A stretch of DNA of 64,000 bases from Trebouxia sp. TZW2008 (lineage: Eukaryota; Chlorophyta; Trebouxiophyceae; Trebouxiales; Trebouxiaceae), in assembly GCA_002118135.1 (NCBI GenBank), contig BDIU01000023.1:1296-65295 (forward strand), written 5' to 3'. A program made the translations under genes and the position numbers. Numbering within the stretch: position 1 is the first letter of the stretch; each line of letters starts with the position of its first letter. This document shows, piece by piece, positions 44,435 through 56,461 of the stretch. Below the pieces are notes generated by a model that did no database searches, was not told the DNA's origin, and saw nothing but the letters and a program-made list of their open reading frames with translations.

Positions 44435-46412
44435 TCATGATCTGACCGTCAACCATGCTGTATACAGAAATTGAAACACTGCTAACGCTAGAAGCATGTA
44501 ATTATGTTTTGATGAGTCCACACCTGCAGCAAAAGCCAAGCATATGAATAGTGCAGCTTGCAATGTTTGCGAACTGGACACTCAGAGCACGAAGCTGATC
44601 TTGCTGTCTGCTCATATGCAATAGACCCTGGATGCATGATGAACAATGAATATGCCAAACAGCACAGACAAGCAAGACTTACTATATTGCCGTGCATCTC
44701 TGAATAGCACACGCTTCATCGTCCTCACAATGAAAGTGGCCATGCAAAGGGATCCATAAATCCACGCTACATAGAAAGACCACCCGCCTGCAAACACAAG
44801 ATCAACCTGAGCAGCTCCATGACGCGCCTGAACACACACAACACAATTTGCGCATGGCTGCAATGCTCCTGAACCCACGCAAAATCATGGATAAATCCTT
44901 GTCAAATCCTGTGATGATAGCACAGACCACAGCATGCATGATCATAACTCACCTAAACACGTGACAACCACTGTGTTGATGCACACAGACACCAATGGGT
45001 AGCCTGTGTAGCAGACAGCTTCCAAGAAGGGCACAGCCGATGGCACACCAAGCAGCCATAGGACTAGCTTCAGCACAGCAAGATGAGCTGTCCATGCTGA
45101 GATACCACTGGACACCTGCAACCATTGCAGCAGCACTAAGCAGGCAGACTTGACATCACACAACACATGCAGTAGCGTTCTGTGCCTTGCATGCAAAAGC
45201 ATGCTATAAGGAGAGTGTGGCTGTGGACTTGAGGTTAGCTAGTATCATTTGCTGCTGCCTGGTTGTGGGGGCCACTGATGTGGCTTTTGTGCTCAAGCCT
45301 AGCACTGCAGCCATGCTGGTGGGGGGCTCAAATACCTTTTCTGGGATACTTGGCACTGTCAGCCTGAGCACGTCAGCTTGCCATGATATCACTTCCTATC
45401 TTGAGCATGCTGAGCATCACTGCATGATCAATGGTTGACGCCTACACACTATTGCTGCTGTGCAGGCTTGCATGCATCTGCTGTGCCAGCAAGCCTTGCA
45501 CAAACAACTTGCTGATGCATCCACGCAGAAGACCCTCAAACATGCAACAATTGCTCGCTTGCACAAATGCTTGGCTGGCATGTGATGAACCCATCATGCA
45601 ATCAAGGTGGAGTCAGACACTTTGCAGTGCCATGCATCACATGGACGCCCATCATGAAGATTAAGGTAGAGCCAGACACTTTGCAGTGTCATGTATCACA
45701 TGCAGAGGGTCTCACCAGAGCATACATGGAATCAGTTGTCCACTTGGCACGATAGACCATGGCCATGCTGCCCAGAATGCAGTACGTACACAGCGCCATC
45801 AAGGGAATGTATAGGTCCGGCGCATTGACATCCTGGCTTGGAGGCTTGAATGGGTGCCCGCCTGCTATCTGAAGCATGCAATCTCTCAAAGCATGTATGG
45901 GATATCAACAAGCATTTGCGGAAGCTCAAGATGGAGCAACACAATGTTTGGTAGCAAGCCAGCAATGAGACTGAAGGCTGCACACCTGCTCTCTTGCACG
46001 TGTGTATGTCCACTGTTTCAAGAAGGGCACCATCAGCATCAAAAGCTTACGCCTCACTGCATTCAATAAAGTTACGATCAGCGCACCAGCTCAACTGTCA
46101 AAAATGCTTGTGTAGCATGAAATTATCTCACCATAGTCGGCGTCGACATTGAAGTGGTAATGCAAACTGCTGCTGTTGATGAAGCCCATGCGAGACTTAA
46201 CAAACTCTTGACCCCTCTCCAAGTAATTTGAGCCTTGCTGCTGTATCATGGTGGCTGCAAGACTGTTGAAAGGGTCATTGCCAATAGGCTGCCCGCTACT
46301 TGACACAGCTGGCTGCTGTGGAGTGAAGACTTGTCTGGGGTCAAGCTGGGCTGATGAAAAAGGAAAGCCGGATTGCTGATATCCGCTTTGAGGAGGAAAG
46401 CCATGCTGCTGC

Positions 46413-46481
<69 letters not shown>

Positions 46482-46501
46482 TGATATGGAGGGAACGACA
46501 T
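44435..46501 (-). CDS. YIF1: YIF1 family ER-Golgi membrane protein
   Basis: Six minus-strand exons in phase (46132-46501, 45986-46056, 45716-45868, 44953-45115, 44683-44787, 44435-44523) give 316 aa. A polyglutamine N-terminus (about 30 residues from pure CAG/CAA) precedes the conserved ERGQEFVKSRMGFINSSSLH and FNVDADYVRRK. Then come SQDVNAPDLYIPLMAL and several membrane segments (TAHLAVLKLVLWLLGVPSAV, SFYVAWIYGSLCMATFIVRT), ending HNYMLLALAVFQFLYTAWL. YIF1 with YIP1/Rab GTPases acts in ER-to-Golgi COPII transport. The short exon 2 supplies the conserved KLLMLMVPFLK helix. It is head-to-head with nocturnin, 346 bp apart. Confidence 0.93.
46404..46482 (-). repeat. CAG tract encoding polyglutamine in YIF1
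   Basis: About 26-30 consecutive CTG/TTG triplets on the plus strand (CAG/CAA on the coding strand), with a long pure CAG core. Such a pure tract should be length-variable between strains. Confidence 0.92.
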
Positions 46502-46847
46502 TACCTCGGCCCCACTTGAGCCTGAGCTGCGCTGCTGAGATGATCAAGTATGCATGCCGCGTCTGAACCGTGAATTCAAATCGATTACCTATAGCAAAAG
46601 GCAGTCACGCGCATGACAGGGCAAGCTTGATGCTGTATCCAGCGACTTCGCAAAGAGATGCTTCGGTTCGCTGAAATGCGCAGGTGCTTAGGCAAGTGCA
46701 CCCTTCAACCGCAAAGCGTGCAGACGGGTTGCGTCAGCTGATGCATGCATCGCATGCAAAGCAGGGCTTGAGCTTCAGAGCGTGCAACTGTATGTCCCCT
46801 TGCAGCAAGGGTCATTGCCAAGGTCGCATCTACATGCGTTTCGTTGC
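46502..46847. promoter_or_regulatory. Divergent promoter region, YIF1 / nocturnin
   Basis: The two start codons are 346 bp apart, head to head. A shared bidirectional promoter is likely. The region contains several GCATGC motifs, but none that I can assign to a factor. Confidence 0.45.
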
Positions 46848-48997
46848 ATGATTACTCGTGGTTCTCGAGTGCCAACAGCGTCAACTGGACGTGTCTTTCC
46901 TAGCTGTAATGTGAGGTGCATGTCGAGTCAGCGTTTGCACCGTTCATGGGTACCGTCTTTGGACGCAAAGATAACTGATCCGTCCCTCAAAGTGCTTCAG
47001 TGGAACTGTTTGGCAGACGGGTTGGCACAGCACGGTGACTTTGTCAAGGTGTAATCAAGCGAGCAAGCCGGATCGTAGTCTCGCAAAGTCTCGCAAGGGC
47101 GTTGCTCAGACAAAGCACCCAGATTACAGCAGCTGACATATGCAGGTTCCACAAGAAGCCCTTTGCTGGTCATTCAGGGCAGACAAACTACTGCAGCAGA
47201 TTCTGGAGCCAGTCCCTGACATAGTGTGCTTACAAGAAGTGAACAAGTATGGTGAGATTCCCGCTTTCGTGTCAGTGCCGCTTATGATCCTGGCAGCAGA
47301 CCTACTGCATTGCAGCTCACTGACAGCAGACCTAGTGCATTGCAGCCCATGCATGTTCACGCCGCCATGTCTGCAGATAGATTCTTTCTTCCTGCTATGG
47401 AGAAGCAAGGCTATCATGGCGCTTTCTTCAGCAAGCTGTGCTCACCAGCTGAACAGTATGGTGCTCCTTGTGATGGCTGTGCTATCTTTTACAGATCTGA
47501 CCGATTTGAGGCCTGTCATGAGCCTCAAGGTATGGTACTCTCTTGGCTCTCACTGGCAGTGGCCAGCATGATTGATGCATGATATTAGATTGCGCTCTGT
47601 GAGCAAGACGCAATGTGCAATGTGTTGCTAGCAGGATATGCATTTGATCCTCTTCAGAACGAAAGCAGCAATCAGGGGATGCTCATAGCAACTTTGCATG
47701 ACAAGCATTCAGGAGCAATTATTATTGCAGCCACAGCACACCTGAAAGCCAAGGCTGGGCCCAAGAATGACGCTATTCGTGACCATCAGGTATTGCATCT
47801 GAGGCAATTGACATATGCCTGGCTTCCTTTACGTGCCGCCTGAGCAAAAGCATTGTGCATATTGATTGAGTATCAAGCCTGCACAGGCCTGCACAGCAAT
47901 AGACGTCTTGAACGCAACACCAAATGCCTTCTAGTATGGCCTGTATTATTCTGGTCTCTGCAGCTGATGCATGCCTGTACGCTGCTGCACAAGTCTCAGA
48001 CAAGGGCAACCGCTGCAGGCCAAACAGTTGCTCGCCCAGCTCTCGAGAGCTCAGCGTTCATTGTGTGACGGTTTTCCCCCACAACCTATAAAAGATTTAT
48101 CACAGAGCTGTGAGCTAGGGCCACCTTTGGTCATCCTGTGTGGTGACCTGAACACTACTCCTGACTCATCAACATGTCAGGTGTGGGTCTTGGCACCTGG
48201 TTGCGCCTTTGTAGACTATGCTAAACAGGTTGTCTTGCTTGCCGCTTGGTCGCTTGATGGTTACAGCTATTGGTCTCGACGTGCTAAGCACGTCCTGCGA
48301 CAGTCAGGAATTGCCATCAGACAGCATCACACTGAAAATTGTGCGGCTGCTACAGCTGATTACCGAGCATTCGTCGCACCTGAGAAGCTCTTGGGAGACA
48401 TATCCAAGCAACAAATGCCAAAGCAGCATGGACACAAAACAGCCCTTCTCCACGTGGAAATTCCGCTCTGATGGTGAATCCAAGCGGATCATTGACTACA
48501 TCTGGTGCGCTTCTGAGTCCATCTGTTGACATCAGTAACAGTGATGCTGATGATGAATTGCACATTGTAGCACAGATGCTAGGTGTGCATGGCTCGAGTC
48601 ATGTTCCCATCAGTATTACCATGTAAATATTGGCAGTAACTGCTCTTGCTGTCTACAACCTACCAGAGCGTTGAAGTGGGGTGTTGTCAATTTTCGATAT
48701 GTAAGCTGAGCTGTGGTGCAGGTATTCTGCAGATGACAGACTGCAGCTGGCGTCTCATTGGCAGCTGCCATCAGAAGATAGCATAGGAGATGCGGGCAAG
48801 CCACAAACCTATGTGCACTATGCCCTGTATGTTTGCCTACACACTTGCGTGCATATCTCACACCAGTTCCACCTCTATGTGCTCTTTTGCAGCCTCTTCT
48901 GCAGCTGATAAATCATGTTTCTTTTGCAGGTTTGCCATCTCTAGAGTACCCATCTGATCATCTGGCCCTCTGTTGTTGCTTCAACTTGTCGCAATAG
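46848..48997 (+). CDS. Nocturnin-like EEP-family phosphatase/deadenylase
   Basis: Eight exons in phase (46848-47048, 47146-47251, 47377-47529, 47635-47789, 48019-48180, 48308-48504, 48722-48795, 48930-48997) give 371 aa. The N-terminus looks like a transit peptide (Arg/Ser-rich, no acids). The catalytic core shows LKVLQWNCLADGLAQ, the metal ligand Glu in DIVCLQEVNKY, GAPCDGCAIFYRSDRF, TAHLKAK, CGDLNTTP, and the final YPSDHLAL. FSTWKFRSDGESKRIIDYIW is nocturnin-like. Nocturnins remove the 2'-phosphate of NADP(H) or shorten poly(A). Intron 7 uses a GC donor (GCAAGC). Start choice: the first in-frame ATG. Confidence 0.9.
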
Positions 48998-50594
48998 AAC
49001 CCAATCAGTGCTACAGATGCAGCATAAAGTGGTCCCACAAGGCTATTGACATCTGGCTCCTGACGTTTTGCAGCTCTTTCACTCCACTGGTGAGTTGCTC
49101 TGTGTCAGCCAGGCTGTGTCAGAACTTGCTGCATTTGGCAGAATGGCGCAACAATCGTGCTGCTGCTTGCTACAACCAGCAAGTGCCATCAGCAACGCCG
49201 CAAGCACAAATGTGATCACCTGTGCAGGCTTGCCCAGAGAGCTTCAAAAAGGGTTAAAAAAGACAGCTGCTGATGACCAGGGTGGCAAGCTTGTACGACG
49301 GTGTCTCTAGAGGCTCAACCACATGGTTCCTTCAGGCTTCTGGACAAGACTGATGCCATCGCCTGGTTGACGTTTGGAAGTATGATATGGAAATGGATCA
49401 ACACTGCTGAAACAGCAGTTGTAGAGCACCAAATGCAGTAGGAATGGAGACCGCTGCAAATTATGGTGGGGTCTAACATCATGGTGTTTCTGACATGTTG
49501 CTTATTGCTTATGCCAGTCTCTTTGAAAAAGGTGAGTCGGAGAGGCGGTAACAGGAGTTTCCTTCAATGTTGTAGGATGTGTTCAAACATTATGACACTT
49601 GCAAGTACTCAATTATAAACAATGCGTCATAATGTTATGCACCTCTTCTATCAAGCTCTTAAGTGTGCATCAGACAAAGCTCCTCCAACCTAGAGCATAC
49701 CATGCACTGCGGCAGGTGCATGTCCTGCTTCTGCTGACAGCACTGTGACATTGCCACCAAAGCAGGGGCTTGCTTAATTAGCCGCCCGGAGGGCCCCGAA
49801 GGACGGCTGCTTAAGCATGTGCCTGCCTTGCTGGGAATCATGTGCCCCACATGGTGCATGTGCAACACATGGGGGTGGCATTATGTAAGACCGCATCTTC
49901 CAACTTAATGACTCACACCATGTGCCCCATGCCTGCACCATGTGCCCCTGCCTGTGTCAGATCATATGCTACAACAATTGGGCAATTTGCATGGCGACTT
50001 TCAAGTTTTGCCCCTGTCAAGCAACAGGTTATGGGTTCAAGTCTTGCTTCTCCAAGTGGGCTCTGATCTGGGGATGAAAGGGGGCTTGCTGAATTAAAGT
50101 GCCCCCGGAGATATTGCTTAAACTGCAACTCTTGCTGCTGCTGGTGTCATGGTCATGGTCTTGGTGCTGCTGTGGTTCCGCTGGTAGAAAGATCACGTGA
50201 AAGACGACACGCGGCTGACCGGGAAGTTCACGATCATGCCTGCAGCGCTTGTACACTGCGCACATGCAGTTTCGGCAAACAGGTGTTGCTTGGACGTGGT
50301 GTACACTTGTGCACCGTACACGCGAGAAACTACAGACGCAAGAAGCAGCGAGACGAGGCGGCTAAAAGGTCGCAGCACACAACTTTGCAAGCGCTAAGTA
50401 GCTTGGGCCAGCTCGTCACACCGCGAGCAGTCGACTTCAAACTGAACGAGTGCTGCTGATTTCGAGCTTGTTATGCATTTCCACCTGGAAAGTCCAGCGC
50501 AGTATCACAAGAGCGAAAGCGATCAAAGGGCCGAAGAGCCAGCTAGCGCTTCTACACGCCATAGTGGTCAGACTAGCAAGCACTTCGCGCAACA
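48998..50594. other. Intergenic region, repeats only
   Basis: I see no gene with motif support. Short open frames at 49068-49310 and 49340-49440 have no recognisable domain. The region contains the hairpin at 49771-49817 and CATGTGCCCC repeats at 49840-49950. Confidence 0.4.
49771..49817. repeat. Imperfect inverted repeat
   Basis: TGCTTAATTAGCCGCCC pairs with GGACGGCTGCTTAAGCA around a GC-rich loop (GGAGGGCCCCGAA). A diverged relative is seen at about 50088-50120. It could be a hairpin relic of a small mobile element. Confidence 0.6.
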
Positions 50595-51208
50595 ATGGAG
50601 ATCATCAATATCGGACAAAGCAATGCTAGTGATCAATTCTACCGCTACAAGATGCCCAAGTTGCAGGCGAAGGTAGCGTCTGTTGCGTCCACAGGTCCTG
50701 TCATCACGATGAATTGCCTGTGTCCAATCTCGACCTCTGGCCGCGCTGCAGGTAGCAGGACGAGGCAACGGTGTCAAGACATGTGTGGTCAACAACAACG
50801 ACGTTGCCAAGGCTATGGACCGGCCACCTGAGTGTAAGTGTGGGGCTTCTTGCTCACAAGCAAAGCACACAACTTGACTCTCTTTTTCTCACACGTGGCT
50901 TTGTGTCCAGATATCACCAAGTACTTTGATATGAGCTTGGAGCTCAAACCAAACATGGCAAGGAGTCTGGCTCTTGTACTATCAATGGTGCACATGACAT
51001 CGGCAAGCTTCTTCAGTTGCTGGAAGGCTTTATCAAGAAGTACGTGCAGTGCTACTCCTGTGCGAATCCTGAGACTCAGGTCAAAATCAAGCAGGACAGA
51101 GTCCACCTCAAGTGCAAAGCTTGCGGAGCGGCATCAGATGTCGACAGGAGCCACAAGCTGAACACATTCATTGTCAAGTCACAGACAAGCAGCTATGTGA
51201 GGACATGA
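50595..51208 (+). pseudogene. EIF5: eIF5 N-terminal domain, frameshifted and truncated
   Basis: Exons 50595-50672, 50752-50833 and 50911-about 51190 encode the eIF5/eIF2-beta domain: NIGQSNASDQFYRYKMPKLQ, GRGNGVKTCVVNNNDVAKA, TINGAHDIGKLLQLLEGFI, then a zinc ribbon (CYSCANPE and CKACGAASD). Near 50927-50931 the frame slips: after ITKYF the sequence is one base short of the conserved G-x-E-L-G-A-Q. Only the shifted frame continues the family. No C-terminal W2/HEAT domain was found in the next 1.5 kb. eIF5 is the GTPase-activating protein of eIF2. A single-base assembly error would explain the slip but not the missing C-terminus. Confidence 0.82.
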
Positions 51209-51821
51209 GAGACGGTGAGGTCTGCTTGCTATCTTTCATTTCAGCATGTGACTGTGCGTTTGGGCTGAGCTGTATAAGCACATTCAAACAGGCCTTCACA
51301 GTCTAGTATGCGCAACACACATGTGGTGCACTGTCATATCAGCATGCATCCATACACATGTGACTGTGCGCTTGTGCTGATCATGAGTGGTATGTGCGCA
51401 TTTGAGACGGCTTCCAGACCCCAGTCTGGACATGATGTGTCATGCACATGCGGTGCATGGCCCATTATGGCTGTTAATGACAACTCAGGTATCTCACCCC
51501 ATGTCATTTCCACCAGCAAGCCATGTGAACAGTCTGATGTTGGCTGAAGCATGTGCTGATGTGCAGGCTGCATCCATGAAGCAACTACCAGGGTCAACCC
51601 ACCTTCGAACTTGTCAAGTGTTCTTTCATGGGTTGCTTGATGGCTTACTCTGGAGGATTGTCTGTCTGGACCCCCCACATGTCAGCATCATATGTCAGGA
51701 TCAATGTGTGTGTCGACCAGGATCATGATGATGCCACCGTATCAACATGGATTGCTGATGCGTTAGTTGCTGTTGCCTAGCCACGAGCTTGATCAGCACA
51801 GGAGCTCAAGTTGTTAATCAT

Positions 51822-52615
51822 AGCCAATATATATATTTGCAACACTGACCATTGACCATTTGATATTACTCAGGTTTTACAGGGTTATGTCACGGTTATG
51901 CCAGGGGGTTTGCATGACTAAGCAGGGAGAGTGTGACTAAAGCACTGCACATTACCATGCTAGGTTTTGTGAATGTGAAAGCAGGGGGAAATCTGTCCAG
52001 GTCCAAAACCCTTTACACACTGCTTCCCTACAATTTCTATTGTTCTTGTTGTTGGTACATTATGTGTAGTAGAAGTAACGCCATCGTTCCCACATTCCCA
52101 AGAAAAGTCTGTAGAAATGGAGGTCGTTCAGAGTTCAGGATCTCAGGAGAGGGTGAGTGGGAATTTGCTGAGCTGGGGAGGTTACTAAAACCATGTGAAT
52201 CCAGGGTCGCACACACACACACCCTCCTACAACACCGACCACTGACCATTCGTTATCACTAAGCATTTGCAAAATTATGTCATGGTTAGGTCATAGGGGT
52301 CTGCCTTAGTAAGCAGGAAGAGCATGAGTAAAACCCTGTAAACCCAACTGTTAGGTTTAACTATTTGAAAACAATGCCCTATATGTCAACCCTGGTTCCC
52401 ATCTTCACACCCCTTGTTTCTGAGTTTTGATTAGATTCAAGTCATAGTACTTGAGGCACCTTCTCACCTTCCCTAGAAAAGTAAAGAGAACACAAGGTAA
52501 CTCAGAAGTCATGAACCCAGAAGAGTATCACTGGGAATGGACTGAGGTGGCAAGGTGGGTACAACCTAGAAAAAGCAGGGTCACACACACGCACATCCCC
52601 TGCCCTTGTACACAA
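51822..52615 (+). repeat. Two tandem units of repeat family B
   Basis: Unit 1 is about 51822-52228 and unit 2 about 52229-52615. Both share ACACTGACCATTGACCATTT, a block with GGTTATGTCACGGTTATG, CATGACTAAGCAGGGAGAG, the second-half blocks CCAAGAAAAGT and GGTCGCACACACACACAC, and CTCCTACAACACCGACC at the join. The same family occurs once at 1577-1790 in reverse orientation. Confidence 0.82.
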
Positions 52616-55600
52616 ACCTGGGATTCTAGCAAAACCCAGCAGTATTCAGACTTATCATGTCCTACATGTAGTGTTGCTGAAGGCTACACACAGTAGCTAC
52701 AGATGTTGCACGCAGTCACTGCAGTGATCTGGCGCTGATGCTACAGTGCTGTGGCGCTGAATCAACAGAGGCTACGTGCAGCCACTGCAGAAGCTGAGGC
52801 AGAAATCCTGTTGAAAATCACAAACTTTTGATAGGGTTCAAGCAGGACGACATAACCTTCATGCCATGCAAAGATTCTTACACTAGGAGTGCAGGTCTTT
52901 GTCTGCTGCTCACAAGATCATGTGCCCTTTTTGCAGGTCCTGCAGCACCTGGCTGTTCGATGCAATACGACTTCTTCTGAAGAGTGCGCAGATTCTGTAT
53001 AACCCTTACTGGACCACTAGCTTGGATCAGCAGAAGCTGCAGCAGTGCAAGTCATCAAAGCCTGTCAACTGGCTCTCTCACACATCTTTTCACATCTTGT
53101 GTGAGAAGTCATTTTGCAAACCAAATACTGGCAAGTTGCTTATGTGCTGTATCATATATGCCAGCAACTGCTATGGTGCATAACTCTGGCTTATTGCATT
53201 ACAAAAACTAATGTTTCAAACCTGCATCAAAAATATATATGTACACGCTTTTCACAAAGCAAAGGTTTGCTAAATTGGGCTGCGTGATGTGTTCAGGGAA
53301 GCAGCATGCACAAGGCAAGCATGTTGTCGCTGGAGTGATGACTGGGATGTGGGGCAAGCAGACCGCATCTTCTTGACTCACTGTGACCTACAAGGCGTAG
53401 TGGCCTCGTACCGACGAGATTCGGCCTGGCCTTCAACATCCCTGACTTCTATGTCCAGGAGCAATAGCAATAGCGGTAGGGAACTCTGCAATGCAAAGTC
53501 GCATATGGCCTACAGAAAGCAAGCTGGGGCTGCTGAGGCTGTCTAGCATGCGTTTTTCCATGCAATGGCTCCAGGCGGACAGCAGATTGCATGGCAGCAA
53601 CAATTAACGCATCTTGGGCCCCTGCTCTGGCAGCATCAGGGCTGGCAGGTTGGTCAACTGTGTGGCAGCATACGTTCAGGACTTCTGCCTTTTTTGTTTG
53701 TCCAAAAGGCAATGGTGGGCACATTGCATGAGAGCTCTCAGGGCCACAATGTTTGCCAGCTGTCATCAGGAGATTCAGCAATTGCCAACATGAACACTGC
53801 ACTGCAGTGCTGACCTCAAATGTGCAAGTTGTTAAGCTGTCAGGAGACTCAGATTTTTGAGATACAAATCAGTTCACATGCCTGATGCGCTGTATGACAG
53901 CAGTTCATGGAGCAGAATGCTGCAAGTGCCCTTCCTTGCATGTGCTTTGCAGGCAGTGATGCTATAGCGCTGAGTGTGTTTTGCATTTGTCTGAACTTCT
54001 GTGTTTGCTAGGCTTTGCATCTTTGGGGAGCAGTGCACAACAAGGCTTGCACAACATGCTATTCCTGAGCAAGACGCATCCACACACTGGCAGGCTGAGT
54101 CTATTCACCTCTGAGGTTTAACAATTCTGGCTGTCTGAAGGCTGCGATCGCAAACGCTGCTCAGTTTCCAAAATTCTGTGCCATGTAAGCCAGTTGCAGA
54201 TTTCAGCTATTTCTTGGCTTCTTGCAGGCAGTTGCGCAATGTGATGTTGCCTATGAGAACATAATGAGCCAGCCTCAGATAGAGCTTCGGCTCTGGCTGG
54301 GGCTCTCATCGTTGCTCAGCAGGTACTTGTAAGCTGCATTAGCAATGGCGCCGCTGCCGCAGTCATGCCCTTGATTGTCAAATGCAGCTCAATAAGGTGT
54401 GACAAGCTGGCTGTCAACCTGTGCTTCTAGGCTTGTGACAGTCCCACAATGCAAGGGATGCATCAACTGCATGTGTCACAAAGAGTGCACCCTTCATGCC
54501 TGCTAGACTTGAGCCGCTCTTTTCAAAACAGCCCAGGCTTCTGCCAGGCGCCTATATTGAAGCCTCACAATGCAGCCTTCTGTTTTGCTGCTCTGCCTAC
54601 GCCTCACAAGAACAGCACACAACGCATGAGCTCTATATGTCTATGTTTGCAGGCGGATGTGAACAAAGGTCAATGCAGAGCTGAGAAGCCTGAAGCCTGC
54701 CAGCAAAGGTGCTCTTGATCCAGTCAGCAAGCTATGGCCAGGCCACTACAGTGCTGAGTCTGCAAGGGTAGGTTGTTCACTTGGTCATGCTCGCAAGCTA
54801 TGTGCTAGGCATCTATACCAAAACAAGATCAATCTGGGTTGCAAAGATCACTAGTTTAGGGTACAAGTTTTGGCATCTACTGTCAGGAGGTGGTGCATTC
54901 GCTGTCCATTCAAGTCCCACTGCTTGTCATCAACCCTGTTTCTCATGGCTAGTGCCACATTGTCTAAAGCTGCGGCATTTCATATACCTGCATGTAAGCA
55001 CATAGCATGGTGTGACAGGTCACTTGAGAGTGGATGTGAGGTCAGGTACCTCCTTGAGTTTGAAGCAACAGGTGGCACTAGCTACTTGGCTTGCCTGAGA
55101 ATAATGCAAAGAATGAGACTTCAAGGGCATAGCAAGCATTGTCAGGTCGGTCTAGCTTTTTAAGGCACGTTTCTAAAGCTTGCTTTCTTGGGAAAAACCT
55201 TGTCAAAAAGTCACCAGTTGTTCAACTTGATGTCTGTCAGGAAAAGAGCAAGTTTGCAGAGCAATTGGTGGATGGCTTTACAGGTCTGTCAAACTGTCAT
55301 TGCTCTATTGCTGCTGCCACAATCCATCATAGCTCATTACCCAGTTGGTTGTGGCTGCACAACTGTGAGGTCACATCTGCTGGCTATGCACTGCTTGTCA
55401 CAGCAAAAACTTTGTGCGTGCATACAACTTCATACATGCAGCCATAAAGCAACGTTGTATTGCTAGAGGAAGCTGTGACATGCGTCAGCAGTCCTGGCAT
55501 CTGCCACAATTGTCAATGACAGTTGACCATTGACAACTGACCATTGTGGCAGACGCATTGTGCTTGCTCTGAACTGATCACCATCATACCAAAATAGCAA

Positions 55601-56461
55601 GCGTGTTGTTTGCAGGAAGTTGGACAGCTGAAAACCAGGTCGAGCTGATTTGGGTGACATGGCAAAGACTTTGTCCAGACAAGAGCAGCAGAGATCAGCA
55701 GGAAAGCACCCTCAGGACATCATGAAGATGTTGTTGGGACAGCATGGATGACATGATCCAAACCAGGTTCACTCATTTCCACTCTAGACGTATGCTAGGC
55801 AGGCTCAGCAGGACCAGCTAGGTATGTACTGGAGCAATTTACTGTCCAAACTGTGCATGAAGTTAGGTGAAACCCCGGGTGCCTTGTGTGTTTGTTTTTT
55901 GCCCGTCAAGTCAGAGGTAAACAAACAATGTGTTCAGGAGTGCAACTTGCCTTTATTGGCTGCAGCATACTGGGAGGTCGTCACTGCAGCTTCTGCCCAA
56001 GGCAATGTCCAGATGCAATGCAGTGCAATCGCCGCAAAGCTCGAGCAAGATGTTCAGGCCTGTCTTAACTATTTGTTGCAGTCCTGGCGCAATTGTGCAG
56101 CTTGAGAGTGACTGAGCTTGCATGCCCATCCTGCTGCTGCTGCTGCTGATGATGATCATGATGATGCTGTCGCTGCCGCTATTGTTGTTGCTGTTGCTGC
56201 TGATGCTTTTGTGGGAACAACAGACTTGAGACATTTGCAGCTGCCTTGGCGCCAGGCTCAACAGCTGTACCATTAGCACCAGCAGCACATGACACATAAT
56301 GTTTTGATGTTGAATCCTTGTTTGAGCCAAATATTGACAAGGACTGTCTTGCAAGCACTGTGTTCTTATGTGCTGTCATGCGACTGGTGCTTTGCTGGAG
56401 GGGCATGCTGCTGCAACAGCAAATATCCCATGAGTCAGATCAGTGTGTATTGTAAATGCAG
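52616..56461. other. 3.8 kb without a supported gene
   Basis: Several short open frames end at plausible donors (for example 53350-53530, 54220-54320, 54680-54770, 55010-55160, 55920-56070), so an unrecognised or decayed gene on the + strand is possible, perhaps the missing N-terminus of the TIC62-like gene. I could not chain them in phase and recognise no motif. Confidence 0.35.

Noticed and set aside
45204..45438. Plus-strand hydrophobic ORF (CCCLVVGATDVAFVLKPSTA) in a YIF1 intron, resembling a transporter segment
   Set aside because: Too short, no splice partners, and antisense to an intron of a well-supported gene.
46354..46566. Polyalanine and polyleucine reading frames opposite or shifted to the YIF1 CAG tract
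   Set aside because: They are frame shadows of the CAG repeat; the YIF1 frame has clear homology downstream.
49960..50060. tRNA-like B box (GGGTTCAAGTCTTGC) suggesting a tRNA or SINE
   Set aside because: No A box at the right distance and no T-arm or acceptor stem pairing; a chance match is more likely.
56115..56354. Ser/Asn-rich minus-strand ORF near CTG/GAT repeats
   Set aside because: It arises from a TGCTGCTG and GATGATGATG low-complexity stretch; no homology.
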